A stretch of 64,000 nucleotides of DNA from Knufia peltigerae (taxonomy: Eukaryota; Ascomycota; Eurotiomycetes; Chaetothyriales; Trichomeriaceae). Shown piece by piece: positions 21,050 to 33,216 of this stretch. Under the pieces are notes generated by a model that was not told the origin of the DNA, made no database searches, and saw nothing but the letters and a program-made list of their open reading frames with translations. How positions within the stretch are numbered: the first letter of the stretch is position 1; every line of letters starts with the position of its first letter. The stretch spans positions 42,846 to 106,845 of the forward strand of contig JAPDRN010000116.1 of the NCBI GenBank assembly GCA_030247855.1, in the 5' to 3' direction. The translations under genes and the position numbers were made by a program.

Positions 21050-21240
21050 GTACAATGTTGCACCATGTCAACACGGTCAATAAGGACCGCCCAGTCATCG
21101 AGATGGCTTGCTTCTGCAGCACCTCTACAGTCTCCCGTGGCCGCAGTGCGGCCTCCCCCGCGGACCATCTCGCAGTCGAGTCCTCCGACGAACGGGTTCA
21201 GAGGTCCTCCACTCATTTGTCCCAAGACGCATTGAACCCA
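21050..21240 (+). repeat. Second copy of the 19.9-20.1 kb segment
   Basis: tgcaccatgtcaacacggtc, aaggaccgcccagtcat, cccgtggccgcagtgcggcc and gcggaccatctcgcagtcga match 19900-20110 with about one difference per ten bases. Confidence 0.75.
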
Positions 21241-21299
21241 AGGAGACTTGCAGAGCGGCGAGACTGCACGGTTCAGCCCGCAGCGCAGCTCTCCTGAGC

Positions 21300-22160
21300 C
21301 TTGCCGCCGAGGAGGACAATGTCAACGGTTGTCAGGCAGCCAAACATCCGAAGAAAGGAGAATTCCATCAACGAAATGCCTTCCCTTTCTAACTACCAAG
21401 ATGGTGAGAATGACGGTAGTCCGTCGTTATGGGAACGCGAGCTCATGTTGAGAGAGCGCGAACTGCAAATGAAGCAGCAAGAAATGGCCATGAGAAGAGG
21501 TGGCGATGGAAATGACGTCTTTCAAACAGCCTTCCTCACCGACTAGGCCTAATACCAGAGACGGCCATCATATGACGAGAGCAACCTGGACGAATTCAGC
21601 CATAATCCTCGAGTAATCGATGATCAACGCCGGCTGGAAGAATCACCACATCGCCCCTTCCTGTCAAAGGCTCGAACCTAGCCTCATTCTGCTCTTCTCC
21701 TTTTCCTTCGCCCTATTACTCCTCTCACCGTTTATTCTATCATTCGCCCACTCATCGCCACGCTATCCTCCTTTTACGATGGCTTCGGAGTACGTTGACA
21801 ATGACATGACCCTCAAGCGCCATCTTGTATGACGAGATAGCTGATGGAGATGGCCTACCAGCAGGATGTGATGAGAATGGTGGTGATCCGTCATTAAGAG
21901 AATATGAACTCATGTTGAAGGAGCGTGAACTACAAATGAAACAGCAAAGAAATGGCCATGAGAAGAGATGGCGGTGGAAATGGCGTCTTCCAAACATCTT
22001 TCCTCGCTGTCTAGGCCCGATGCAAGCAGACGGCCATCATATGGCGAGAAAAACCGCGGTCTCAGATTATGTCAGAAAGGGCGGTCACTCCGTCCATGAA
22101 TACGGGTGGTCTCTGTACAGTTGTTATGCCGCTTATTGACTGGTTAGAATCAGAATTGGT
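21300..22160 (+). pseudogene. Family X, two tandem C-terminal copies
   Basis: At 21400-21546 the frame reads ...SPSLWERELMLRERELQMKQ, then QEMAMRRGGDGNDVFQTAFL, TD and a stop. At 21825-22139 it reads ADGDGLPAGCDENGGDPSLR, EYELMLKERELQMKQQ and a frameshifted remainder through a QADGHHMARKT segment. The two are copies of one roughly 80-residue module, suggesting the parent protein contains or once contained tandem modules. The module is Glu/Arg/Gln-rich and probably helical. Same family as the blocks at 14.7, 24.0 and 34.9 kb. Confidence 0.5.
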
Positions 22161-22208
22161 ACTTGGCCTCAAACTTGGGCGAGAGGTTCAACCCATAATA
22201 TATTATTT

Positions 22209-22373
22209 TGTCAGGATCTTATTCATGTGACTAGTGTTTTCTGATTACTGCACTAGTTCTATTCAGGAAAGTGCCTCGATCTGCGCGTAGACAAAACTGC
22301 GCTGCGGCCTCAATACCTTCCTAGAACACCTCCTCGTACTTAATTCAATTACCTCAAACGCATCGTCATGACA
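22209..22373 (-). repeat. LTR-like 160-bp repeat, copy 5
   Basis: Begins TGTCAGGATCTTATTCATGT and ends CATCGTCATGACA. Inner landmarks ctgcgctgcggcctcaa and cctcctcgtacttaattc are present. The flanking pentamers (tattt / agtcc) do not match. Confidence 0.75.
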
Positions 22374-22550
22374 AGTCCAAAGGGTTTGACGAGAACAACC
22401 TGGACGATATCAATCACGTCCTCTTGTATGATGAAATGGCCGATGGAGATGGCGTACTAACCATCGTTGACAAGACTTTCTCTTGCAGGCGAGTACTCCT
22501 GTTTTTGATGCTGTTTCCCCCGTGCAGTATCGTTGTTCTGACCAATCCTT

Positions 22551-22680
22551 CAAGACCCAAAGAAACAAGACGGGACGGAACGATATCTATTCCTTGCAAG
22601 ACCCAATGAAACAAGACGAGATGGAACGATATCTATTCCTTGCAAGACCCAATGAAACAAGGAGGGATGGAACGATACCC
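22551..22680. repeat. 46-bp tandem repeat, ~2.7 units
   Basis: Units start caagaccca(a/t)(a/t)gaaac and contain gggacggaacgatatctatt. Copies at 22551, 22597 and 22643 differ by a few substitutions. Confidence 0.9.
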
Positions 22681-22972
22681 GTGAATTGTATCCTTTTACT
22701 CGTATGTCACCCTAGCCCTTGGCCACAGTATCGTTCTTCTTCTCAGAGACTGACGACATGGGAGAAATAGATAGAGATGCACGAATATATAGAGCCCTGG
22801 GGATGGGAACAGGGTCCAACACACCTGCACGGGACGGGTCGATGACAAGATGGCTGGCTTCTACAGATCCAAGAGAAGAGACGGGCGATACCTTGCTGCG
22901 ACACAATTCGAGGCAACAGGTGCTCGACGAGCTTTGACGTGCTCCGATGATTGTCAATGACAAACTGCAAAA

Positions 22973-23600
22973 TTGAAGCAAAACCATGAAACTTTTGCTA
23001 CAGAAACACTCCTTGACTCATGCGTACAAAAGACCTATTCCACAAGGCAATGGATCGACGCCGCAGTCGATTACATCGAGCCTATGATCGAGAATAACAG
23101 ACGGATTCATGAGGGCCGCTTTACTGACCCTGCAACTCATCAATCACCTCCCTTGCAACATGAGGCCTTTTCACATGAAGCCTTCTTAGTACAACCTTGT
23201 CAGGGCCTCAACATCGACAGTTTCACTCATAGCATTGAGGGCCTTCTGATTACTCCGCGGATTAATTGGATAGATGGTCATCACAATATTATCCATCAAT
23301 CCAAATCAGCTCCAGGAAGACAACCAATCCAACTGCAAGAAACAGAAAAATGAGTCGAGGAAGGACGCCCTTTCGACTTTCCGAACGAACAGCGAAGCCA
23401 TGACGATTCTTACTTCTCTTGGTACCAATCGACGAAAAACGGTCTCTTCCCACCCAAATCAATCCTCAAGCACCGGACCAGTCAGAATGACTGGCCTCAT
23501 CGAAAAAGCCAAAGAAGCTTATCACAAGGCGAAGCACGGTCAGTCTTGCACTTCGCTCGTCGCAAGCGCAGCAAAGGGCTCAAGATGCTCCAATAATGCA
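22973..23600 (+). other. Open but unrecognised stretch
   Basis: Two consecutive frames (22973-23353, 23274-23699) are open and hydrophilic, with segments such as WIDAAVDYIEPMIENNRRIH. The first has no ATG at its start. No domain is recognised; it may be the 5' part of family X copy B, which follows directly. Confidence 0.25.
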
Positions 23601-24150
23601 GACTCATGTCAATGGTGGCCGTCTGTGTATCAGTATCGTACGATTGTGATGGCGAGGACGTCTATCAAGACACCATCTGTATGGACCATTGTCCTATGAA
23701 TGTCAATTGCCATTTCTCCTAGGCGTTCGACAAGCGACCAGAAGGGTGTTCAGCAAGCCAATCAAGTCTACATCTTAAACACCCACCGCGACCCCCTAAA
23801 CCTCAGGGTCCAGTTACCAGAATGTTAACGACCTAAAGGATGTCACCACTGCACTGTACTTCTCTGCCAACGACCGTGATCTCGAGATCAGTTTCCTTAA
23901 TCTCGAGGATGCTACAAACGCAGATTTCGGAAGGATGGAAAATTCCCGTATTCTCATGCCTCAGGATGTGCCTACAAAGAAGTTCAAAGGGGTGCTAAAT
24001 TCAGCCATGTCGTCATGTATGATGAAATGGCTGATGAAGATGGCCTACCAGCAGGTTATGATGAGAATGGTGGTGATGCGTCCCTAAGGGAACATGAACT
24101 TGTGTTAAGAGAAGCCCAAACCACCACAAAGCAGGACGGGGGAGTTCTTC
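23600..24150 (+). pseudogene. Family X, copy B (most ordered copy)
   Basis: Within 550 bp, family X segments occur in this order across shifting frames: a DCDGEDVYQDTIC segment, VQQANQVYILNTHRDPLNLR (about 23750), NVNDLKDVTTALYFSANDRD then LEISF (about 23820-23900), ATNADFGRMENSRILMPQDV then PTKKFKGVLNSAMSS (about 23910-24015), and YDEMADEDGLPAGYDENGGD then ASLREHELVLRE (about 24018-24110). The order agrees with copy A and with 38.6-38.0 kb. Stops occur in each frame, e.g. the taa within cagaatgttaacgacc. Function unknown. Confidence 0.55.
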
Positions 24151-24159
24151 CGACACGGC

Positions 24160-25830
24160 TCGCAACAAAGATTTCTATGCGTCAACACCTGGGTATCGAA
24201 ATCGAATGGCAGGGCCAGTACCGGTGCACTGGCTTGTCAACAAGCCCATCGAGTCGGGAGTAGTGAATACCACTTGGTGCGGTACTGTGTGCTGGTGAGG
24301 GGATTACTGCAGCTCGAAAAAAAGTCCTGTCGCAGGAGGCAAGATGAGTTGATTGAATGCAACGGGCGCAGACGGATTGTCATTCTTCCGGGGCGAAATA
24401 AGTCGTTCGAGTACCGGGCAAAAATCAACTCCAAATTATTGTCTTTACGAAAGAGTTTTCCGTACTGAATTCTTTAGTCGTGGTTCAAACGCGCATGGTC
24501 GGGATACTTCCCGACCTGGCTATCCAGGGATCCGGGCAATGTCCTGCGGTGGAGCCAATTGACAATGCCAATGACTTTGCAGCCCGATTGTACGAAGCTC
24601 CGTAGCTGATCCCAGACAACGACAACGCACATGTGTGAGCAATGCAAAACACACACTCCCTCACAACCATTGGCCGCTTCCCATGGCCGGTGCTGATGGC
24701 CGTTGGCTGTGCTGTGCTGGAGGCGTTTGGCCTGGTTACCCACGGGATGGCTGCTCCCGATGGCGTACCCAGCGCTCGGTGAATACGCAAAACAGTTCCA
24801 CGGGTTTCCCCGGCCTGCGATAACCTCTACACTGTACAGTGGCCAGCAGGTGACTTGGTCGCTGCTGTCGCGATAGCGCGCATTTCTCATATCCATCGGC
24901 CAACACTATACTCAGAAGAGACATGGTCAAGCAGCCAAGCAAGATTCATAGGGGTCGCCGTACCGCCTTTCCTTCTCCGATGCAGCCTACTGATATGCTC
25001 GCACTGAACGCCGTCTTCAGACCAAAGGGCATTCTCAGAACTGATCCCTGAGCAGAGCTCCAGTCGTCGTCGGAGCCGAAAGATACCCCCATGTCATAAG
25101 AAAATGGACTGAAGACATCTAGCGGCCAGTCGCGACCACACAATCTCTCCACCTCCGTCTCGCTCCGTCGAGGTCTGCTCGATGCCCGAATCGGCACGGG
25201 CCAAATCTGTGCAGAGCAGCCGACTCGTGGGATCCCTTCGCCATCCGGACTATCGAGCGCCGCATTCTAACCCGCCGCGGTGTCTCGCGTTCGCATCATT
25301 GCGACATGGCTACAACGCGTGGTCGGGGTCTGGAGAAGACGCGATCAAGACGTGCGAATGTCCGACACCCCAGAAGGTCGTAATATTGCGGTATCCCAGA
25401 GTGTGGAGGGACTGACGTTGGGTTCAATCGTTTGGAACATCAGTCAGTTCGAATGGTCCTCTCCTTAGGCAGCGGAAAATCTTTCGAACCAACGCGACGA
25501 TGTGATATGCCTCTGGCAAAGCGTTACTCATAGAGCCGTTGGGGATACGTCAAAAACTGATAAGAGTCACCGTCCCGACTCGATATGCCGGTCGGTGCCT
25601 TCTTTCGCGCTTTGACAGAGGAAGCGAATGCATCCAACGCCGACAATAGACCGGACGCAGACAACGACGGTGGGAAATGGCGGCTGGAGCTTTGTAACGG
25701 CCAGTCTGGGTATAAGCGGGTGCGTGAGTGAGCCAGCTGCCCCATGAACGCGGTATAGCCATCTCACCGCTGCCTAGATGTCGGTAGATCCTTTCTACCT
25801 CCACGTCACTTGGATAACACGAAGATGACT
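24160..25830. other. No recognisable gene
   Basis: Short open frames on both strands, none with a domain I can name. No simple repeat of note. Confidence 0.45.
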
Positions 25831-25841
25831 GGCATTTATAC

Positions 25842-28800
25842 ATGACCATGCTGGGAGAGACAGAAACAAATCCCATCCGCAGGTTCATCTCCTACAGAGA
25901 CCAAGTTGCTTACAATACCTTGGATCACCTCTTGGTCAAAGTTGGTGAGCGAGATTTCAAGATCCAGGGCGGTTTGACTCCTGAAGAACCGAGCTTTGAG
26001 CATTCGGACTTATTTCGGAGCAGTCTGAAGACGACGAAATCACTGCGGATGTGTTGCACGGACGGAAGATTGCCGTTGCTTTCAAACACAGCTGCCTTGC
26101 TTGGTCGAGCCGCAGTCATGGCAGGCTTTCTCGGCGAGCGAGGTAAGAATCCCTTCCCCCTAACGAGCCGAATTCTCTGAAACCAACCATTGCGGTAGAT
26201 GGCGACAAGCCTGGGATGGGAAACGCGACGCCTGGCATCTGGCATCTTCTCCAGCGAGGTCAGTAGAAGTATCTCCGAACATCGTCGTTTCAAGCATGAT
26301 GCTGATACAAAAATCGCACTACGGTGGTTGCACCTGTCGGCATTCTCACGGGGAGGATTCATGCCCGCGGGCGCAAAGTTCCGGTTCTCGACAAGCCAGA
26401 GCTTGGAAAACCTGATGTTTGGTACCTCGGAGACCAACTCTCTCTTGACAAGGTATCCCCAAAAACACCTTCAACAGCTACAAAGCCACCTGTGGTCAAA
26501 CGATTTTTGTTCACGCCCCTCACTTACAGACATGAAACGGCGTGGCAAGACTTCTATTGAGAAGAACAAAGGATACATAGAAAGATTGCCAAAACGAGTA
26601 ACGAGGGTCCGAAATCTCTACAAGGACGTCCGAGAATTCGCCGAGAGTTCGCCGAAACAACTTCTCAAAGCCCATACGGTGCGATGTAGATGCGGCCATG
26701 TCAACATCCGCAGCGTAGAGCTCAAGGCTCGCGCTGCGTACCGAGAAGGCACCGGATGGCGAGTTTCGCTAGACCATCTACGGCGAGGTCGAAGGCCATG
26801 TCACTACAAGCAAAATTGTCCCGGACCTCAAGGGCACTTTCCTGGATATCTCGTCGGATCGCTTGGCCTTGATTGCATCCAACCACGACGCTCCGCTGGG
26901 CTCGTACTAAGGAATCAACTATCCAGCGACCAAAGGATTCCAGTACTGTGCCAGCATCGACGACATTCCCGACAGACCGCACTTAATGTTGGCGCCAATG
27001 TGCACACTGGTCCGCTCGTGATTGAAATTGCAAAGTGTCGAGCTTCGAGTTCCACTTGGTTCTCAAAGCTCTACTCGACGTCAAGGTTGAGACTCAGCCC
27101 GATCCTCTCAAATTCTCTCTGGGCCTCAGAGCCAGCCATTCCGGCGCGGCCGCATGTGCGCAGATGTTGAGGGACTGGACAAACCCTGGTAACATCGGCA
27201 AACTCAACAATAGTCAAGGGGTGTGCCCTTGACTTTGGCATCGTCCAATCTACCTTTCTCACGATAGGCATGCCAACATCGGCAAAGGCCATCGGCCTAG
27301 CTGGACGAATCATGATTGGCAAAAAAGAAGCCAAACTCGCCATGAAGCTCGGCCAGAACCCCAAGGAATAGATCCTCGTCGCTGCCGCAAAAGACCTTGG
27401 CGTTGTTGACCTCGTCAAATTCCCCTCTCAGATCTGCGAGTGCGAGTTCCCAAAGCCAGATGACATCTTGCATTTCAACGACGTACGGTCGTATCTCTCC
27501 ACGGTCGCCTCCACTGGTGAGACACATTGAAAACCTGGTGCATTGTTCGAAGACGACATGACAGTCTTTGGCAAGAGAGCCAAGTTCGACTGCACGATCG
27601 GTATCGTGGTCAAGATCATGGCCACCATCGCGCTCTTCGAACTGGGACCACTCAAAGTCAGAGCAGCCATCGGCGAAGATCCGATTGTCGACATTGAGGT
27701 CTCTTTGTCGACGCGGAAAATTCTCATCGATGGCGGTGTCGATCTCTGGGCGTTGTCAGCTCGAGGCTCGGCTCAAATCTACCCAAAACCTAAATTCGAC
27801 TCGTGGGTAGACGTCTCGTTATCACTGGAACCAAGTTCCTAGCTCGAGGCAAAATTAACCGTTGACATTGATCTGACATGACTGAAAAATGCCGATTTTG
27901 TCATCTACGGTCTGATGGAGCAGCTCATCTTCGAACAACATCATCGATATGTTGGATGAACAGATCAACTGGGGAAAAGGTCACGCAGACTTTGACGAGG
28001 CCAAGCGCATGCTGGTGGAGAAAGAAAATGAGCTCAGCGCATCCGTTCGAGCAGCTCAAAATCGTCTTGACGAAGCCAATGTACGGGACTGGGAGAACAA
28101 GAAATCGGACATGATCTCGGCGTTGGATCGTGCAAAGTCTGAGGCGCAGCGCTACAAGCAACATTTAGAAGACAATCTTGCTACAGCAGAAAATTCATAC
28201 GCCAGCGTCGTCATCGCTGCCGTTGCGAATCTAAATGAGGCTCGCCACGACGCGGCCATCGCCATTCATCTGTCGGAGACGGACCTTCGGCGATCCCACT
28301 CTCAACTCCAAGAGGTGGTCCGCCTAGCGCAGAGCGAGGTCAATGAAAAGCTCAATGCCAGGCTCGCAGACAGTCAAAGGGTGATGGACTCGATGATTTC
28401 GCCCGCGGAGAAGACATCCAGGGAGAGGCACAAGTGCGCAGAAGTACCTTGCTGTGGCCGTGACCGCAGCCTTCTCGGCAGGGCTCTGTCCACCGCGCAG
28501 AGTACACGGTTGAGATCGAACTGGCCCGGAAGGGCTGTGATCTCTCCGACCAGGACCCTTTCACTTTTGCCGGAGGTTGGCCTCAACATTGGCAGGACGG
28601 ATCGCTAGCGCGGCAGCGGAGGTCATCAACATCCCCAAGATCGAGTTTTTCCGGGTCACTTTCGAGCCTCGTGGCGGATGGACACGCACTTGATCGTCTC
28701 GTCAACCGTGCAAGGTCAAACTACTCGGCCGGGACATCGATCTGCACATCAATCGGGCAGCCGCACTTCAACCTGACCAAGTTATCAAGGCGATTTTTGG

Positions 28801-28850
28801 CCATCTGTGGGAGGGACTTGGTGGCCGCCTAGGACTACAGCACGAATACA
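25842..28850 (+). pseudogene. Large decayed gene, unidentified fungal family
   Basis: A series of plus-strand segments in changing frames look like one long protein. They include about 25842-26180; 26800-27000 (IVPDLKGTFLDISSDRLALI, then GINYPATKGFQYCASID); 27035-27200 (FEFHLVLKALLDVKVETQPD); 27216-27370 (KGCALDFGIVQSTFLTIGMP); 27543-27842 (GALFEDDMTVFGKRAKFDCT ... VKIMATIALFELGPLKVRAA); 27949-28400, an extended coiled coil (AQNRLDEANVRDWENKKSDM ... SEAQRYKQHLEDNLATAE); and 28740-28840 (DIDLHINRAAALQPDQVIKA). At least four frame changes and several stops separate them. A beta-rich N-terminal part followed by a coiled coil near the end is what can be seen. It reminds me of large uncharacterised ascomycete proteins, but I cannot name the family. 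Confidence 0.55.
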
Positions 28851-28853
28851 GCT

Positions 28854-29011
28854 GGTCATGATTCAGATCATGTGACCAGTGGCTGTCTTTCGGGAAACTT
28901 ACTTCGGCCTGCACGCAAAAACAACACAAGACTGCGCTGCGCCCTCAACGCCTTGCTAGAACACCCTCCTCCTTACGGGATTCCATCATTTCAAAACGCA
29001 CAGTCGTGACA
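28854..29011 (-). repeat. LTR-like 160-bp repeat, copy 6
   Basis: tcatgattcagatcatgtga, ccagtgg, cttcggcctgcacgc, gactgcgctgcgccctcaac and aaaacgcacagtcgtgaca. It follows the end of the decayed gene at 25.8-28.85 kb. Confidence 0.7.
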
Positions 29012-29079
29012 TTATTCAGTGCCACCATCGTCAATGCCCTATCGATAATCTGCCGGAGAAGGCCATCGGCTACATCTTT

Positions 29080-29660
29080 GTCGACAGTGGCCCATGTTGG
29101 CTGCGTCGATGGCCCAAGGCGGCAACCAGTTGCCGTCCAACATGAGGCATCTCGATGCTCTACTGAGAGACGTCAAGACTATACACTTGGGCACAGGTCT
29201 CTCCGGGGGATGCTCCGCCGCTGCAGCACCCCAAGCGTATCAGGACCCAACTGGAGTGTTCCAGCTGCTGGCAAATACTTGGAACTATCCATTGATGGCA
29301 GCGATGGAAGCGAGATACCTGTTGCTGCCGAACACGACCTGGCCGACGATCTATAATCCTGCGGCACAGGTCCCTCCGGGGGATGCTCCGCTGCTGCAGC
29401 ACCTCAAGCGCAATTGAAGCGAGATACGTGTTACTACCGAACATAACCTAATCGACGATCTATAATCCTGCGGCACAGGTCCTTCAGGATACTCCCCCAT
29501 TGCCATCGCAACACCTCAAGCGCATCAGAACCCAGCTGGAAGTTCCAGCTGCAAACAAATACTTGAAACTAGCCATTGATGGCAGCGATGGACGCTCGGC
29601 GAGATGGGCCACGGACGCCAGTGGGTGCTCTATTGGAAAGACGACTAGGTCACACCTTGG
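29080..29660. repeat. Degenerate ~190-bp tandem array
   Basis: Units repeat ctataatcctgcggcacagg, tcc.tc.gg.ga(t/c)(g/a)ctcc, gcagcacctcaagcgcatc, ccagctgc, aaatacttg, ctatccattgatggcagcga and tgg(a)agcgagatac. Copies at about 29195, 29345 and 29460. A further copy is at 32730-32900, followed as here by a tgggccacg.gc..ag...tgg(g)tgctct segment. Confidence 0.7.
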
Positions 29661-29703
29661 TCGGCCATCATGTTTCCTGCGTTGATACTCAGGGTGCGGA
29701 TAG

Positions 29704-29960
29704 GGTGCCGGCATGCCATGCTGCCTATAGATCCTTCGATATCCCAAGCCAGCCCGACCTACCCTACTCGCCTACCCGCAGGATGGAAATATGAAGCACG
29801 CGTACCAGCCTCAACAACCTTCGTACATGCAACAGCGACCACTCCATGAGCAATGACATGCAACAGCGACCACCCCATGAGCAATGGGATGGCTATCCAC
29901 CGCAGCATGGCATGCCGGCACCCTAGGTCGGGCTGGCTTGGGATAACGAAGGATCTATAG
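29704..29960. repeat. Inverted repeat with permuted arms
   Basis: Segment A (gggtgccggcatgccatgct, 29704-29725) and segment B (cctatagatccttcgatatc through agcccgacct, 29726-29762) both recur as exact or near-exact reverse complements at 29901-29922 (A') and 29923-29960 (B'). A simple inverted repeat would read B'A'; here the order is A'B'. Confidence 0.8.
29822..29888. repeat. 31-bp direct duplication
   Basis: acatgcaacagcgaccactc then catgagcaatg, twice in tandem with one difference. In one frame it reads MQQRPPHEQ, part of a Gln/Pro-rich fragment. Confidence 0.85.
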
Positions 29961-30689
29961 GCGCGTCCGAGTTAGACCTCACGAGGTTGGAATTTGAGGT
30001 TGGTGGCCCAAAGTGAGTTGCCTATCACTTCTCGACATGAGGTCTCCGATCTTGAGCCAACAACAACAGCAGCAGCACCAGTAGCTATGGCTACGGCGTC
30101 CTCAATTTCCCATCTTTCCTTCACAGAACCCAGTACAATATGGCATCCGAACAACAGCAAAGAGTCGAAGGAACGACTAGAACATATGTACACATTCAGC
30201 GCAGGCAAAAGCTCGCAAAAAATTAACCAAAACCCATTCTCCTAAGCGATTTTCATGTGGAGTTGTCTTTGGATTTTGACCCAATTACGACGGCGCAGGC
30301 TGACTCGGGTTAAGCTCTCAATTACAAGCGACAAGCATTAAGAACAAGGTTGGCTTCTGAAAGATCCGGAGCGCAGTCTACCTGCACCATCGCCGGCACC
30401 GGCACCACCACAACAACAGCAGTGTTCTCAAGCTTCTATCATTTCTTCTTTGAGCCTAGGACGGTACGTATGGTAGTCATGTTCTATGTGATATCCGAAT
30501 ACTAACGACGAGTTATGGAACAATCAAGAATACAGACGATGAATTCAACGGAAGAAACAATCACACCCTTTACCTCTTTCGATCAAATTTAAACACGATC
30601 AGTCTTGACCGAGGAAACTCCTTCCTCCCCCAGACCCTAAACCAGTTACGGCGTTCATGTTCTACGGATGTGGCACCGAATGATAATGG

Positions 30690-31210
30690 CGAAGAGGCAA
30701 GCAGGAGAGAGGATTAGGTTTCATACACAGGATGATCGTGAATGATAATGGCAAAGAGGCAAGCAAGAGAGAGGATCAGATCACACACACACACATACAG
30801 ATCAGCACAGGCAAAGCATTCTTGTTGTGCATTTGTGGCCATGAAAAACAACCAAGGGCCAGTAAGAGAGAGGATCTGATCATACACATATGAACATGCA
30901 AGTCAGCACAGACAAAGCATTCTTTGTTCTGCACTTGTGGCCATGAACGAAAAGGACTGTCTAATGGCTTCGGCGTAGACTCTTCTTGCTCCTTGTCGAT
31001 TGTTCTGCTGGTGTCATGTCTGCGACGCCAGTGTCGATGTGCATGACTTTCGTTCCCAGCTTGCAAGGGAAAATGACGGGTGGCATGATGTGGCCATGGC
31101 TAGGACGACGTTCTGATTCTTGTTCAGCATGAGGCAAGCAAGGGAGAGTACCAGGTCGCATACACACAAATCAGCGCAGGCAAAACATTCTTGTTCTGCG
31201 CTTGTGGCCA
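30690..31210 (-). repeat. Inverted copy of the 13.4 kb tandem repeat
   Basis: aaagaggcaagcaagagaga, ggatcagatcacacacac, gatcagcacaggcaaagcat, tcttgttctgc and ttgtggccatgaa repeat three to four times. They are the reverse complement of the family at 13370-13630. Confidence 0.75.
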
Positions 31211-31384
31211 GCGTATTCAAGGGATAACTCCTATGTCTCCGCCTATGTCCCCGCCTAATGTCTCCGTCTTCTCGTCCTTATCCGCCTCCATACAATCTCA
31301 TACATAACCTGGTGTCATTATCAACCGTCTCTTTACTCTCCATCCTCCGTCTCCGTTTTTTTCTGTCCGATCCGTGCTGGTGAT

Positions 31385-31530
31385 CTTGACCGGCCGAGGC
31401 TTCCCGTGTCGAATGAAATCACAATGGTGACGATGAGGCCGTACAGGTAGAGCGAATGACGGCCAAAGTACGGCATGATGAACCAGGTCGTCAAGGTCCC
31501 GATACAGGCTCTTCCAGTAGGCTTACACTT
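31385..31530 (-). pseudogene. MFS sugar-transporter fragment
   Basis: The minus-strand frame reads CIGTLTTWFIMPYFGRHSLY then LYGLIVTIVISF. This fits the mid-protein transmembrane helix, GR(R/H)-loop and next helix of fungal alpha-glucoside/maltose permease-type MFS transporters (usual form SWF...FGRRT(L/I)YL.GL). Nothing before or after continues the protein in any frame I can follow, so it is an isolated exon-sized piece. A fragment of the N-terminus of a similar transporter lies at 60.8-61.05 kb; whether the two share a source cannot be judged. Confidence 0.5.
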
Positions 31531-31599
31531 GGTCGGTTGCCATGTTCTGCTACGTCGTTGCCCCAAGGTGAGGCACTGCGTTACCAACTCGAAGCAAAG

Positions 31600-33150
31600 G
31601 CATCTATCACTGCCCAACACGGACGTCCTCTCGATAGTTTACTGAAGGAAGAGAATACGAAGCAAGGCCATCGGCCCATGCGTGTCAAACAGCGACCTAT
31701 ATTCGCTCGAAGCGAGAGCACCTGTCGTTGCCCAACGATAGACTGCCCACCATGAAGCGCTTCTCGGTGCTACTACTGGAAAAATGCTACTAGGCTACAC
31801 ATTGATCCCGACCATGCCATTTTTGCTGCGGCGCGACCTAGACTGAGGCGCACCATCACAGGTCAGTATGCCATCTCTCTCTTTCTCTCGGTACTCGACC
31901 ACACACGGTACGATTGCACTTTCTAGGCGATCTCATCTGCTGACGTTGTTGCTGTTCAGACTGAGCTACTCGTTTCTACCCAACACGGACGTCCTCTCGA
32001 TAGCCTGCCGAAGAAGGATTTCGGGTCACACACATCTTTGTCAACAGCGGCCCATGTTCTCTGCGCTGATGACCTAAAGCGACAGCCAATTGCCGTCCAA
32101 TATGAGGACTTCTCGGTCGTCTTCCGAGACTGAAAGACGTCGGAACTTCACTTGGTCGGCTGTCATGTTCGCCACGTCGTTGACCCAAAGTGAGGCAGTC
32201 ATTACTACTCGAAGCGAGGCCTGTTACTACCCAAAGTGCGGGTTCATCTCTTGGTGCTCGACTATAGACTCTCAGGCTACATGCTGCTCAAGCGACCCTT
32301 CCTGCGGCGTTGATATTCAAACTGAGACGCTCATTTACTATTTAGCATGCCATCTCTTGGGACACGACTACACGCGGCAAGGGCTACACTTCCTGAGCGA
32401 CTTTACTTGCCAACGTGGATACTCAGAGTGAGATATCGATACTCGGAGTGAGCTGTTTATGACTGCTCAACACGACGTTTATCTCAAACCTCAACTACAA
32501 ACTGTTTCCAGCAGCTTCACCTGCGATCATCTGCACCATCCTTGCCCGAGTTGAAGCCCAACATGAGGAATCCTGATCGCCACCCACCACTCGAGGTATC
32601 TCGGCAATCAGCCAAAGGATATGCTACACTTCGCAGCCTATTTACGTCCGCCACGCTTGTTACTCAAAGTGAGGCGGTCATTACTGCTCAAAGCGAGGTC
32701 TGTTGCTGCCAAATATGACCTGGTCGGCGGTCTATAATCCTGCAGCATAGGTCTTTCGTGGGGATACTCCACCATTGCAGCACCTCAGAGCATATCAGAG
32801 GCCGACTGGAAGTTTCAGCTGTAGACAACTCCATGAAACTAGGAACGATAGCGGCAATCGAAGCTCGCGAAATGTATGGGCCACGAGCGGAGACTTCTTG
32901 GTGCTCTACTGAAGAGAAGGAGACCTGTCCATTCAAGGCTGGTCGATTGCCATGTTTTGCCACGCTGCGCCTCAGAATGAGGCGACCATTACTACTCTCA
33001 CAATATGTGCCCATTCCTCAGTACTCGGCTACACACATACGGCAAGGGTACACTTCACCCGAGCAATCTCATCTGCCGGAAGGGGTGTTGGCGCAGAGTG
33101 AGGTGCCTGTTGCGCAGACAGCGACAACACGAAGTCTCTCCGATACTCTC
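31600..33150. repeat. Degenerate interspersed arrays, 'caaagtgaggc' type
   Basis: Recurring words: caacacggacgtcctctcga (31616, 31981), (c/t)(c/a)aaag(t/c)gaggc (32196, 32212, 32668, 32690, 32970), gcggcccatgtt, gtcggctgtcatgttcg / gtcgattgccatgtttt, cagccaattgccgtccaa / accagttgccgtccaaca (the latter at 29125). One repeat family has been duplicated and scrambled across 29-33 kb. No intact gene. Confidence 0.55.
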
Positions 33151-33216
33151 TACTGCAGGACCTTGTTTCTGACAGCTTTACCTGATCATCTGCGCCAATG
33201 ACCATCTTTAGTCGCG

